Of a stretch of 64,000 nucleotides of DNA, positions 13,501-25,359 are shown in pieces. The DNA lies in contig NC_092606.1 of the NCBI RefSeq assembly GCF_047663525.1, positions 5,950,501 to 6,014,500 on the forward strand. Direction: 5' to 3'. Numbering within the stretch: the stretch's first letter is position 1; each line of letters begins with the position of its first letter. A program made the translations under genes and the position numbers. The notes beneath the pieces are model-generated. The model was not told where the DNA came from and ran no database searches. It saw only the letters and a program-made list of their open reading frames with translations. This DNA is from Anas platyrhynchos (taxonomy: Eukaryota; Chordata; Aves; Anseriformes; Anatidae).

Positions 13501-16500
13501 TCATCTTGGGCTATTTTCCACGGGTCACTTTTCAAATTCTACCAAGTGTTTGGGAACAATTTTGTGAAAGAGCTTCTGCCAACCCTCATGCATAAAAAGC
13601 TGAGCTCATGAATCAAGTTTGATGACCGGGCGAGAAAGCAAGCTTTTTTCCAGAACCATCCCGATGATTCTCAAGAGGCTCAGCTACACACAGAACACAG
13701 CACAAGCCTGGGGTTGGCAGGAAGGAAGAGGAACCAAATGGAACACAAAGAGCAGGAGACAGATTTCCAGTGCCCATGGTCCTACAAAAGCCTTCCCTCT
13801 CCCCCACTCAGCAAGGAAAACAAATCACTTAAGTACAAAAACGTATTAGGAATGGACTTCAAAAAGGATCTTCTGCTCTATAGCTCACATCCACTTGGTA
13901 AATAAATTAAACGCACATAAATATCTTACCCTCCTTGTGTTTTCCACAACTTTTTGATCTGGCTTCCCATAATTTGGTGGATTGGCATAGGGATCGTAGC
14001 CCAGTTTGGCCAGCATGGGCGCGATCACTGGCATATCTTGCAGAACATCAGCAGGTATCTTCCCAACCCACTTCGACAGCGCTTCCACGTTGACTGGCTT
14101 GATGACTTGGTCAGTAGATCTTTCAACTCTGTGGAGGGAGAAAGAAAGGTTTTATTTTGTATCCCCAACCAATATCTGATCCTTTCCTACCAGGAAGACT
14201 TTTAGCTTGTTTTGTTTTTTTTTCCTCCCCTCTTCTTTCCCTCTCAAAATTTCATGTTCCTACAGAGTGGGGGGAAGTGCAGTTTTACTACGTACAGCTG
14301 AAAGAAGAATAATTGGTACAACATCCATGCACGCTTTCTGCTCTAGGCTTTCACAGAGAGCGTGCTGAAGCAAGTTCCTTACATAAAGAGAGCAATGAAA
14401 GCCAAATATCTGCTAAGTGAAAAGTATGCACACACCTACATATAAAGCTGTTTTCCCACTGACATACTCCCACATTAGCTGTTTAGTTGGCTTAATTACT
14501 CTTGAAAATTGTATTCTAAATGATAATCCCTGTGACTAAACTCATTTTTTTGAATAGGACAAATAACATTTCCAGAGACGCTTTTGAATATTACACCACC
14601 TTAATGTAAATCTCAAATGAAAGACACTTTTTTTTCTTTTTAAAGAGGTGACAAAGATACAGACTGCAGTCATATTTTTATGACCATCCCTATAACTGAT
14701 GGAGAGTTTGTTCATTACACAGCTCTTAAAGAAAGGCAAGTGAGTAATCTTAAGTGTCATATGTACCTTATTTAGAAAACAACCCATTTGTTGCTCATTT
14801 AATCAACTGTCCTCAAGTCTTTCATTCTTGTACCCTGGTCTGGTTGTGGGATTTTTGTTTGTTTGTTTTTAAAGAAATCTGGCATCAATTTGCTTTCCCA
14901 TATTCCTTGCTTCTTTTAGATTAGAAAACTTAAAACCTCCTTACTGTGTTTATTTCTGAAACAGGCCAGCAGCTCTCAGAGCAGGCTGAGTAATCTAAGG
15001 CTCTCCAAATTTTCTTTGGAACTCAGAAAGAAAAATGCAGATGCATTTGGGATATCAGGGCTTGTCTTTCTTCTATGGCAGTCTAACATCAGATCTGTAG
15101 ATACAAGATGCCTAAAGGAATATTTACATGTGCTAGGTAAGTAATGCTGTAAGGTACAGCACTGTGTCAGTAACTCCTACTGGCTGGATAAACCCGCACA
15201 CAGTCTGATGCTGAGCATCCAGCTGTCACAGCCACTTGCAGTCATCATCCTTCCTGGGCATTGTTTAAGTCATGAAGAATTTAATCACAAAAAGCTCTAC
15301 CACCCAGAAAACAAAATCAGTATACTTGAAAGCAGAATAACTCTACAAAGAATAACGCCAGTACCTCATCTGCATGAAACAAAGCATGAGAACACCGAGA
15401 TTCAAATGTGATGCTCGAGCAGCTCATTCTTCAGAATTACACAGCAGGCAGAGTACGAGAAAACACATCCTGAGAAAGACATTCCTTAAATATTCCCAGC
15501 ACTTTCTGAGACAAGAAGCCTGAAGCTGAAGTCATGCAGCCCTCAGAAGTGGCAAGTGTGATCAGTTATTTCATTAGCCTGATGAGTTAACAAAGAGGCT
15601 GAAGAGCCCTTGCACAGGGGGGCAAGCATTAATCCAGCAGCACAGGGCATCCAGCCCAGGTGCTTACTGCGCTGTGCGATGAAAGCCAGATTACAAACAC
15701 ATACGCACGTCCGCCAGTCATCAGCTCAATTTCATCTTAACACCAGCCTTTACCTTCTTACTCAGTTTTACTTGTCATCAGAGCTAAAATTCTCCAGGAT
15801 ACAGAAGGGAAGTGAGTCACACAGTGCTGGAAGGTCAGGGGCTGGAGTGCTTCAAACACGACCAGCACGAACAACAAACCTGACAGGGAAATGATCACCA
15901 AGGGGGGAACCATCCTGGCAAGCGGGGCCTTCGCAGATTGCTGCAAAAAGGTGTTGAACAGAAGCTGATGAGTAAGCACCCGACAAAAAAAACTGTAGGA
16001 CAACCACAGGAATTTAAGCCTTACGCTCCTCAACCATTTTTAGTAGCTCAAAAAGAAAGGCAAGAACCCAGAATGGGATTTGGGGGTCAGGATACCTTGT
16101 TCTGAAGTAAAAGCACACGTCAGTGTTTATGCTTTGACCGCTGTCATTTCAGTCTTTGGTAAGAAAAAGCTCAGCACAAAACACTTCCTGGTGGCAAGAG
16201 ACAGGCAACCAGGCTCATCTGCTCCTAGGCACTCATTCAAAATATGCTGCAGCACATTTGGTCTCCTGTCTACATCTTTTACTGTCCTGTCACTTACAAC
16301 GGGAAGAAAAGTAAAACAACTGCTGGAAAAGATCCTTCAGACCAGAAGAATATCTGAGGAATATGGAGGGAAGAGAGAGCAGGCAGGAGGGAAAGAAAAC
16401 AAACAGAAAAAGAAGAAACAAAGCAAAACAAGTAAACGTACCAAGTCTCGACAAATTTGATTATGTGTGCACATGGCAAATGCGGCCTGGCAGCACTGCA

Positions 16501-19500
16501 AGGTTCCACTGCAGAACTGCAGGGAACTGAGCTCTGATTGCAGCTGGTAGCACGGAGCACAGGGCTAACCCCACATCCTTCTACATCTGTACTAGAATGA
16601 AACGAAAGCAAGGTATATATTAAAAGCAGCGTATTCTAAAGCAATTTTGCCTAGACAGCTATTTTTGTAATAAGCCTAATAGAAATTGTTATAAAAGGGT
16701 TGACATTTCTCTGCACCAGTGGTCACCGCAGCTGTTTTCAGTTAGGAGGCAAATGCCGGAGCTACATTAACAATACCAGTTACAGCCTGCAGCCTGGCCA
16801 TGCATTCCTGGAACAGCCACGCTGGCAATTACTTCAAACAACAGGTTTTGCACTACTACAAGGTCTGCGGTGTACATCTTTAAAACCCCTGCAGTGTTTC
16901 TCAAGCTGGGTAAGAAACAAAACGAGGAGGAGGAGGGGGGGAAATACCAAGTAAAATTAAACAACGGTGAGGCTAGGGCTGGATCAGCAGCAAAAGAAAT
17001 CAGGGATTACTAAGCAAACATAGAAGAAATGACAACAGCCAACGGTTTCCTCAAATGAAGCAGCCAGGGGAAGACATGAAGTCAGAAGCTTAAATACAAA
17101 CTGCTCAGTTCCTAATGGTGCTAATAAAAGATTTCTGCATAAGCGCTTTTGAGTCTGGAATAAGAGCAAATGGAGTCAGCTCGCTTCCTGAAGGGCTCTG
17201 CAAGTCACTTGGTGGCTAGCTTAGCTCTGGAAGAGAAATAACACACGCGTACATTTTAGACACAGCTGTAAAAAAAAAAAAAAAAAAAAAAAAGCACCTT
17301 GCACTGACCTACAGCTTCATTCCATCTCATACAGATTGCACCTAAAACAGTTTTGATTTCAAATGAGTTAAAAATACATTCTTAAATATTCACTTTCTGT
17401 TACTGGATATAACATCACTGTAAAGATCTTTAAGGGATACCATGGTCACTTTCGTGAAGTGGCTTTACAAATTTATAGACAACAAATAGCCAGTTTCTTT
17501 TCAAAAACCCTCCAGCTGTTATAACACCTCTGGGCATCCTGATGCTGGGCCTCACTTGAGCAGGTGTCACGGCTCTGAAGCGGATACCAAAGGGATCTGA
17601 GAAGTCTGAAAGGTCTGAAAAAGTCCTAGAGCTAAGTGGAAGATGACCGAGGCAGGCTTCTCTGCTCGTTCTCTCAAGTCCTTACACATACCTCTGCCTT
17701 TGCAGGTTATAATAGCAGCTCATTCTTCACTTAGTTTTTGAGGCTTTCTACCCTACCTGATACCTTGCAGCCAGCAGGGGAGCTAGTTTCACCTAGGTCT
17801 TCTTACTCTCTCTGCCAGGCTACAGAGGCTAGGTCTGTGTGTTGGTATCTTTTAAGGGAAGCTCACACTCGAACAGAGATGATTTGGTGCTTGTAATGTG
17901 CTCTTCCTGCCAGGGAAAGCTGCAGTATAATTTGAGCGATCTGATTTTAATACACCATTACGGAACAGCCTGAAGCATTTGCTACCAGACGTGGTGAAGT
18001 ACAGCTCTGTGAGAAGACAGAGCTGTATGTAGCAGACACTGCTTTTTTGGGTTTCCTTGCGTTATCTGAGGTGATCTGCAGCTCTGTCCTTTGGAAGGTC
18101 AGGTGGGAGAAAGCTAGTAGCCCAAATACAGAGCTCTGCTGCTCCAGCCTCGGTTGTTTCTGCTAAAAGAAGGCAATACTCACACTACGAAGCACAGAGG
18201 ATTCCCCGGGAAGCCTAAAGAGAAATCCTAAGCCATAAGAGAACAAGGCTGGATGGAACCTGAGCCTGGAACTCAATGGCCCATCGCACCCAAGGCCATA
18301 AAGAACTCATCTGCAGCTGAGAACAGGCCGAGCACAACTGCATCCCCCTCCTGTCAAGTCCACTGAGAGGCATTCAGCTGCCAAAACCTGGTAAGTTGTG
18401 GCACAGCCTTTGAAATTCAGGGTAAACTACGCAGCCAGGACCCTTCCAAGGAAGCACGTGTTCCTTGGGACCCCTGCTCTGGGCAGGGACCCCGGCACAC
18501 AGCAGCCCTGGCCTGGGGCACCTGGTGGTGCATGAGAGGTGAGGGGCTGAAGGGGATCAAACTGGGGGCCTTGAGCTCCCAGTATGTACACGAAACAGAC
18601 ATCCAAGGTCCAGAATTTCACATACGCTGGGCTTTTTCCCTACAGGCCTCAAAAGACTGAGTCACTGAAGTCATTATCAAATTATAAAGGTCCCTTGCAA
18701 CCGAAAAACAAATCTCACCCTGCATTTCAAGGGTATTTGATTAGACAGAAACAATACAGACATAACATTAATAAACCATTTCTCCCCTATTGCCAAAGCC
18801 TTCTGCAATAATAAATTACTTTCACATATCATCTTGCAAGAGATAATAAAAACATCAAGAATTCCATGAACAGACTGAACTGAGGGTCACAAAAATAAGA
18901 TTATTTTCATATGGGTTTGTCTTGAAATTCCTTGAGTCTCTTTTCTTGAATTTGAAAGTCTGATTCAAGAATATTCACAAAGCCACATTTTACTTTCAAC
19001 ATTATATTTTCATAACTTTTACAGACACGAACAAGCATTCTCAAGTACTCACATCCCATTCCACCAGATTTAGCACAAAATACTACTTGAAACTGTGTGA
19101 ATTCGATAGGGCTACTGAGTTTTATAGTTTAGAGGTCCATTAATTTTTACAAATACAAATCTGGAAGCTGTAAGGCAGTAATAATTTACTGGAAATGGCA
19201 TTCTGCATAGTTATTTTACAGGACACTTAGCAGAACTTGGCAACCACCTTTTTATGGCAGTAAGAATAAGTTTACTCCCCCCTCAGCTGCCACGGGGAAG
19301 CAGTAACATAAAGCAGATAACTGAAGAGAATTTCAGGCACAGACACAGAATGCAGAGACATCCAAGAGTACACTGCTCCAGGGTTACACTATCAGAAGGC
19401 TTCAATCTGCTAACAAGAATACTGCAAAAAACGAGTTGAGATGCCTTCTTGATAGCTGTAACAAATTTTATGATGTGCTTGCAACCATATTCCCCTCTAT

Positions 19501-21497
19501 TATATTAAGAATTCTACACAATAGCCATTTCCTTAGGCATTAAACAAGATCTACCAATCTTTATTTCTCAAAACCTTTAAAAGAAGGAAAAATAATCACT
19601 GTGTATTCAACAGTTTGACACGTCTCCACACAGCTCACACTGCTGGCTGTGCAAGCTACCTCTGTTACTCTAAAGCACTTGGTCGGTGATAAATATTCAA
19701 AATGCAGAAGCCAAGGAATTTAACTGAGGATGTCTTGCTGCTAGGATATGCCTTTTATTTTTATTTTTTATTTTTGAAATTAAAGTGACATGCAATCTGG
19801 CAGATAGATCTGTCATTACAAAAAAAAAAACAGATTCAAGCATTCACACCTTTTCCCCATTGTAACGCCCAACCAACTCCCATACTTCAAAAACTTGGCT
19901 GTAAAACTGGAAGAGAAACCAGAAGAGCTGGTAGTTTAATGGGAGAATAAATAAAGGATTTTTGTTCGTTTGTTTTTTTCTCCTTTCACAATACTTCAGC
20001 TTTGTAATCAGAGATAGATTTCGGTCTCTGAAAGTAGTTAGGTCAGATGCACAGATGGCGTGACAGAATACCGAGAGATTTGCCTACAACAAGGTTAATT
20101 TTATTCAGAGTGTATGTCCTTTTAGGAGCACATGCCAACAGAAAAGCACGCCAATTCTGCTTTCTATTTTGTTGGAACAATTTCTCAAGTTTCCTGGAAG
20201 AGTACGTTCTTGGCAAATACAACTCAAGGGCCATTCTTGCATTGACAACAATAATTAAGTTCCTCAAATCTGATGGGTGATCTTGCTAGGATGAATACTG
20301 CCAGTCTAGACAAGACCAGCCCAGGTTTATTTAGGGCACAAGAAAAAGCAAAGCTATATTGGAAGAAAGGCTGATATCAGATATCCAAATTTAAGTTACA
20401 CTGAAACTAACTTCCAGCTCACATGCCCTATATGCATGTTATCAGGACAACTGTTCAGAGGGTGCTACAAGAGATTAAAATAATTAGTTAACAATTATTA
20501 TTTTGCATATAATCTGCATTGCAAATCAGCTTTCCAAGACACCACTAGCAACATAACACTGAAACCAAGTTATGACCAGACTTTAATATGCCAAAGGTAC
20601 TCTTTTACCTTTTAAAAAGGTACGAGATAAAAAGAGGAACGTGCATACTCACTTGGAAAGAGAAACACCGCCTGCTTTTCCGATCATTTCTTCGTGGTGC
20701 AGCACTGCTTGGTTCCATGGGATGCGAAGAAACTTTAAGAGAGTTCTCATCCATCTTTCAGGATGCAATACAAGCTGTTCATAATGTACCAGCATACACC
20801 TCTCAAAACCAACCTCCATACACTGGTTATACATAGTTTCTATAGCACGATTCCACTTGGTCAAACAGTCCCTGTAGCTGTTCAGGTCAAAGCCAGCTAT
20901 TGTGACTTTTCTGGATATCATGGAATGTACAGATGCACGACCGTCCCGTACCATGAGAAGAAATTTGGCATTGGGGAAAATTCTAGCAAGATAAGTTAAG
21001 GATTTTAAAGCAAAAGGGTCTTTGTTACACAAATACGGTGCAGGCTCTCCATGTTTCACAATGATTTCCAATAGAAATGCTTGCATGGCCGAGTCCAGAA
21101 CCTCATCTGTGACTCCAGCTTCATCCAGCCGGATCTTCTCTTTGCTTGACCTAGCCCACATCTGCTTAACTGCCAGAATTCGTGGGATGACCCTCGTCTC
21201 TTCTCCACACCGAATATCCGGGTGAGCATCAAGCATGGCACGCATTAAAGTAGTGCCGCTTCGAGGTACTCCTCCAATAAATATTAAAGGCATGTCTTTG
21301 TTGTAAGCAAAGGTTTTATTCGCATTTACATTGGAACCAGTTCTTACTGTGCTTCTCACGCTTTCCATCCTCGCGGGCTGGCTGCGTTCCTCTATTCGAT
21401 GGTGACACTCCATCGCGTGCTGGCCCAAATAAAACACTGTCACTGAACTGATCACCAGACATGCCAGTAGCAAGTTCTGTTTGAGTTTTCCAACCAT
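1547..21497 (-). CDS. TPST1: TPST1, protein-tyrosine sulfotransferase 1 (complete spliced CDS)
   Basis: Spliced CDS on the minus strand, joined from 21497-20653, 14128-13930, 4222-4172 and 1564-1547, encoding 370 residues, the same length as I recall for human TPST1. The enzyme is a type II membrane protein of the trans-Golgi that moves sulfate from PAPS to tyrosines of secreted and membrane proteins. Visible features: short cytosolic tail, hydrophobic signal-anchor at about residues 9-25, stem, then the lumenal sulfotransferase domain. The 5'-phosphosulfate loop is PRSGTT (78-83) and the catalytic Glu is E100 in CGEETR. The 3'-phosphate contacts are R184 and S192 in [10 protein letters not shown]. 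Cysteines 97/157 and 226/234 match the family disulfides. TPST2 is the main alternative, but the N-terminus [18 protein letters not shown] and the C-terminal LPDFLKE fit TPST1. The start is the ATG at 21497; an in-frame GTG six codons upstream is not needed. Confidence 0.97.
1565..4171 (-). other. TPST1: TPST1 intron between third coding exon and last exon
   Basis: A 2.6-kb AT-rich intron with donor gtacag next to 4172 and acceptor acttaacag next to 1564. Only short random frames and simple A-rich stretches (for example 3348-3366) are seen. Confidence 0.85.
4172..4222 (-). CDS. TPST1: TPST1 third coding exon (51-nt micro-exon)
   Basis: Small exon of exactly 17 codons encoding [17 protein letters not shown], flanked by acceptor tttttccag and donor gtacag on the minus strand. 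It matches the C-terminal tail I recall for human TPST1 ([17 protein letters not shown]). Phase 0 on both sides, so leaving it out would keep the reading frame. Confidence 0.93.
4223..13929 (-). other. TPST1: TPST1 intron between second and third coding exons
   Basis: A 9.7-kb intron, mostly AT-rich. I see no coding exon, CR1 element or RNA gene in it. Somewhat more GC-rich patches lie around 6.3-6.5, 11.0-11.3 and 12.07-12.3 kb, none with recognisable protein similarity. Confidence 0.85.
13930..14128 (-). CDS. TPST1: TPST1 second coding exon
   Basis: A 199-nt exon: one base completing K282 and 66 full codons, from [14 protein letters not shown] to [16 protein letters not shown]. The acceptor is ctccctccacag and the donor is gtaagatat. 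The encoded block is the highly conserved C-terminal part of the sulfotransferase domain ([15 protein letters not shown] and [15 protein letters not shown]). If the donor were skipped, the frame would run 14 more codons before a stop. Ends in phase 0. Confidence 0.96.
17270..17293. repeat. A24 homopolymer
   Basis: Uninterrupted run of 24 A in a TPST1 intron. I examined the left flank for a processed transcript and recognised none, so it is listed as simple sequence only. Confidence 0.9.
18000..18027. repeat. Perfect 11-bp inverted repeat with 6-nt loop
   Basis: Arms TACAGCTCTGT (18000-18010) and ACAGAGCTGTA (18017-18027) pair without mismatch around the loop gagaag. Lies in the intron between the first two TPST1 coding exons. 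Confidence 0.85.
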
Positions 21498-21596
21498 TTT
21501 GATAATATCTGTCACGTCAAAATAACAAGACCTTCTAGTTTGGATTATTTTCTAGTTCACGTGCCATGGAGATCCTAATCCAAAATAAGTTAATGT
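20653..21596 (-). CDS. TPST1: TPST1 first coding exon (5' UTR part 21498-21596, coding 20653-21497)
   Basis: On the minus strand the exon opens after a strong acceptor (pyrimidine-rich tract ending in ctctcaccag) at 21597. It carries 99 nt of 5' leader and then 845 coding nt from the ATG at 21497-21495. It encodes residues 1-281 plus two bases of the K282 codon: the signal anchor, the PRSGTT loop, catalytic E100, the R184/S192 PAP-binding residues and most of the catalytic fold. It ends in SLS-AA before the donor gtgagtatg. The split Lys codon is completed by the first base of the next exon. N60-K-T is an intact N-glycosylation sequon. At the human N262 site this protein has N-Q-A rather than N-x-S/T. 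Confidence 0.96.
21535..21567 (-). other. Upstream ORF in TPST1 leader (10 codons plus stop)
   Basis: In the leader part of the first coding exon an ATG at 21567 opens a frame of ten codons ([10 protein letters not shown]) closed by TAG at 21535-21537. It ends 37 nt before the TPST1 start codon. Context is weak at -3 (T) but has G at +4. Non-overlapping with the main ORF, so reinitiation is possible; a regulatory effect is inferred only. Confidence 0.5.
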
Positions 21597-24586
21597 CTGG
21601 TGAGAGAAAAAAAAAGAGTTTTGTTAAGAACTGGATGATGAATCAGCAACAGAAACATCTGACAGCATTCAATGCAATTATCATCTCCTGGTGTTGCATT
21701 AAGACCACAAAAGGCTATGTCTAAACACAAATACCCCACAAGAAAAAGTACTCTTGTTTACCCATAGCAGCAACACAAAACATAATAAGACCGGCGATTA
21801 TAGTTGCTATTTTCATAGTTCTCTGATGCATTGTAACAGTATATTTAAAGGAATTCCACCACTGGATAACTACCATTAAACTTTTCAGTCAAGGAAAGCC
21901 ATTATTTATATGGATCTCTACAAACTGAAAAAAACAACTCTTAAGAAAACACCTTTCTTTGCTAAGCGAGGATTTTACAGAGAAAATAAAGACAAAAGAC
22001 AAGACCTGCCCCCTTTCACATTTGTCCATAAATACATTATCTTCAGCATTGCCTGACATGCTCCATTTCCTTCAGAAGACAGGAGGTGATGGAAGATGTT
22101 TCACAGTTATGAAACAACCCTGACTGAGATTCTCCATTTTTTGATCATGGGCTTTATGCAATGAAGAAAAAGTCTGCAACGAGTAAATTTCAATTTTAAT
22201 TTCAAGAGAAGCTTTGATGAAAGAAACGTATCACCATTAAAAACTATAAACAGAATCCAAGATTAAAAGTAAAATCAGCCGTGATTTAAATAACAAAAGA
22301 GTCAACCCATGCTGACTGAAAGTTTTAATCCATCCCAGTATTGAGATGATGCAAAGCAGATATAGAAAACCAAGGATTTCATCCTACCTTGTTTTCTTCA
22401 CCTATTTTTTTCTTAAAGATATTTTTCTCAAAAATAAGACCAAATTATTCATCATTCCATTGATTAAAAAACAAGCAAACAAGCCAACCTCTCCCCCCAC
22501 ATCTTACGCAGCATTTTGATCTCCAGAGAAACGTCCGCTGAAATACTAAAAACTAAATAAATTGGGAAGAAAGAAGAACCAATCCTGTTTGCCATCAGCG
22601 TACAAGCAAAAAGAATTAAAGCTTTGCATGTAATAAAGCATTCCCAGAATAAGTACATGCTGCTTTCTACCTTCAGATAAGGTTTGTGCTCCTTTTAAGC
22701 AGGGCTGGTAGGCTCGTTATTTCTTTTAGCTTCTACTTCATCTGGGTAAGTCCGCACCTCTGCTGGTATGACAGCACCAGTCTTCCCGCACCAAACAAAA
22801 CGTAACGCTCTGAAGTTTAGAATTTGAGTATTTTGTGATTTCACAAAGAGCTTTACGGTGAGTACCCAGGTAGCAAATTAAAAGTCAAGTGGCAATACCA
22901 GTAAGGCAACTTGGCTTCCTAAGCCACCCTGGCAGCCCGTCTTCATGGAGCTTATGGTTAAAGTCATTTCGTATTTATAGTATGGAGCAGAAATACATAC
23001 TGTAAAAAAAGCATTTAACCTATTTGCCATGGTATAATCTCCCGTCTCTATAATATCACATGTAAATTATTCAGTTTGTTTTAAACCCTCACAACTCTTA
23101 TAAAAAAAACGGGAAAAAGATGGCAAAACAAGGATGACCACATGTCTACTTCACAAGGTATCAATAATATGGTTTTAATTCCACGCCCTACTCTACAATT
23201 TAAGCAGCTACGATTACCTGGTGACAGGATGACACTTCAGTGCTGGGAAACAAAATGAACTTGCCACAACAAAAGCCACCTCTGTTCTCCTGTAAGCTAC
23301 TTTCAAACAGCTGTGGCACTATTTTCTACAATGACAGATCCCGAAACAAATCAGATGGGTAATATAATATAAGGGTTTGCACAGCTACTACATTTATTAC
23401 TAAATATTTTAGAAAACTTTTTTTTTTAATTTTAACTCTAAAAGATTTCCAAGCTGTAATAAGGAGATAGTCTGAAACCCCAAGACACATAAAATGAAAA
23501 CAAGGCTTTTCACTAATGATAGTTTTCATTTAGGACTCCTTAAAACTGCATTATTTACGCATAATTTTTATTTTTACAGATGAAATGAGAACCAAAGACT
23601 TAATTAGATCACTTGCCAACGTGTACGTGAGACCAAATAAAAGGTTTAAGTAGAAACAAAAGATGTAAGAGCTGTCCGCTGTCCAATGTAGGCACTGGTA
23701 AGAAGGACTTAGGAAGACGCCATGAGTTGCAGCCAACACCAGTGGATTATGTTCAGCCCTGGCTTACCTAAAACTGCCACCTCAGCTGCCCAGGTGCCTT
23801 GCGGTGTTCACGCCAACCTTTATTTTCCCATCCGTATCAGTTACTGTATAGACTGTTCTTTTACATGTACTCTGTTGTTTTCTGAGAGGAAGTAGTCCGA
23901 AAACTGACTCTTCCTCTCCAAATTCCAATGAAATTCATACTCTAATTGATACTTTAAGCATGGGCTTGCTTTTCAGGGCTGAAATAACTCACTGAATGGT
24001 ATGAATCACAGATGCTTTTAATTGCCAGGCGCTCCGAGGACTGAGGTACCGCCAACATTTTAAAGGACTGGCTTCCTCGACACTTTTCCATCTCTGTCAG
24101 CAACACACGACACACCCCTGCACACACACCGATGCCGACCCCGTTCCGAAACACGACTGACTGAAGTGTTTCCTCCATGAGAAGCTCGGTCTGTGACAGG
24201 ATTCACAAGCTGATACCCCCAGGGCCGTCCCCTGCTTGGCCGCTGCCTTCCCCGCCACATGGCTGGGAGCGCTGTGAGGGGCCCGGCCCTGAGGCGCTGA
24301 CAAAGCTGATTCCAACCGGCGGCTGTCGCAATACTGTGCTCGAAGTTCAGCTTATTGGTCTTTGCTACCCAAAGTAAACTGGAATTTGGGGCTCAATTGG
24401 TTTTGTTATAGGTGAAGCTGCCCAGGAGGGCCGGCAGGCGCCTGTGGCAGCAGTGCTCCGCCACACCAAGCCCCATTCTGCCTGCCAGCCACTGGCCTTG
24501 GCTTTAATTTAAGTGCCTGGATATCCGCAGAAAGAATCCCCCAAAACTAAGTGAACACCCTCCAAACAGCACTCAAAAAAATAAAA

Positions 24587-24588
<2 letters not shown>

Positions 24589-24617
<29 letters not shown>

Positions 24618-24638
24618 AAATACACATATACACACACA
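24589..24638. repeat. (TA)n(CA)n microsatellite
   Basis: Compound dinucleotide tract: a short alternating AT stretch followed by about ten AC units and then interrupted ACACAT repeats, within TPST1 intron 1. Confidence 0.9.
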
Positions 24639-25341
24639 ATTCAGTCAATAGCTGCACAGCACTGAAAAGCGGAAAGTCTCTCTCCTGAGCAGATGCAGCA
24701 TGCACACCTAACTTTTAATTAAGGAAGGAAAACTGTGCTGCTTAAAACTAGCAAACACCACACAGAATCTCTCTGAATGCTCTTAGAAACAGTAATGATT
24801 TAGTTAAAAGTCTTCTGCAGAAAGAGCTAGCACAACAGGAACAGATTTTGCTGCAGAGCATACAAGATGTGCAAATATTTACACTTTATACAATCCCCAA
24901 CATTATTCAGTTTGAGTAAATGCCATAAGACTCATTTCCAAAGAAAAAAAAAAAAAAGACCCAAAAAAACAAAACACCAAACCAAAGATTTTCTTTGACT
25001 TACAAACTAATAAAAACCTATCCCTTGAAGCCCCTAATCTTCCCCAAATGCAAAAGTTAGGTAGCTGATCACTAAGGAAAGCCTCTCAGTGCATGAACTG
25101 CTTTACTTGGGTCATTTATGTCAGAATATCACTGTGAAAGCCAGAAGGGAGGTGAAGCAGCAGCAGCGTCAGAGCAAAGCCTGCTGAATGCAGGCTGGAA
25201 CACCCCATCCACGGGGCAGGCAAGGCGGAGCGATGGCTCACTCCCAGCACCGAATGCACTAAGTGCTGCAGACTCAGTTGGTTTCCTAAATTACCATTAA
25301 GCATTGACCACTCGCATACAAAAACAACAGATCCATATACC

Positions 25342-25359
25342 TTTTTTTTTTTTTTTTTT
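25342..25359. repeat. T18 homopolymer
   Basis: Eighteen consecutive T followed by an A-rich and (ACA)n-like stretch, within TPST1 intron 1. Confidence 0.85.

Larger units (their letters stand above)
14129..20652 (-). other. TPST1: TPST1 intron between first and second coding exons
   Basis: A 6.5-kb intron with donor gtgagt at 20652-20647. Contains a 24-base A run at 17270-17293 and a perfect 11-bp inverted repeat at 18000-18027. No recognisable gene on either strand. Confidence 0.85.

Noticed and set aside
13888-13929. Alternative TPST1 C-terminus by reading through the donor after ENTRR
   Set aside because: Fourteen intronic codons follow before a stop, but the donor is strong and the downstream exons reproduce the conserved tail; no nearby poly(A) signal on the minus strand was evident.
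16080-16460. 126-codon plus-strand frame with a Lys-rich end
   Set aside because: Intronic, antisense to TPST1, ends in low-complexity [10 protein letters not shown]; no similarity recognised.
17270-17293. A24 run as the tail of a processed pseudogene or SINE
   Set aside because: No recognisable transcript or tRNA-derived sequence to its left and no clear target-site duplication.
21498-21515. N-terminal extension MTDIIK of TPST1 from a GTG codon
   Set aside because: GTG is not a normal start in vertebrates, the next in-frame ATG gives the known MVGKLKQ start, and total length then equals 370.
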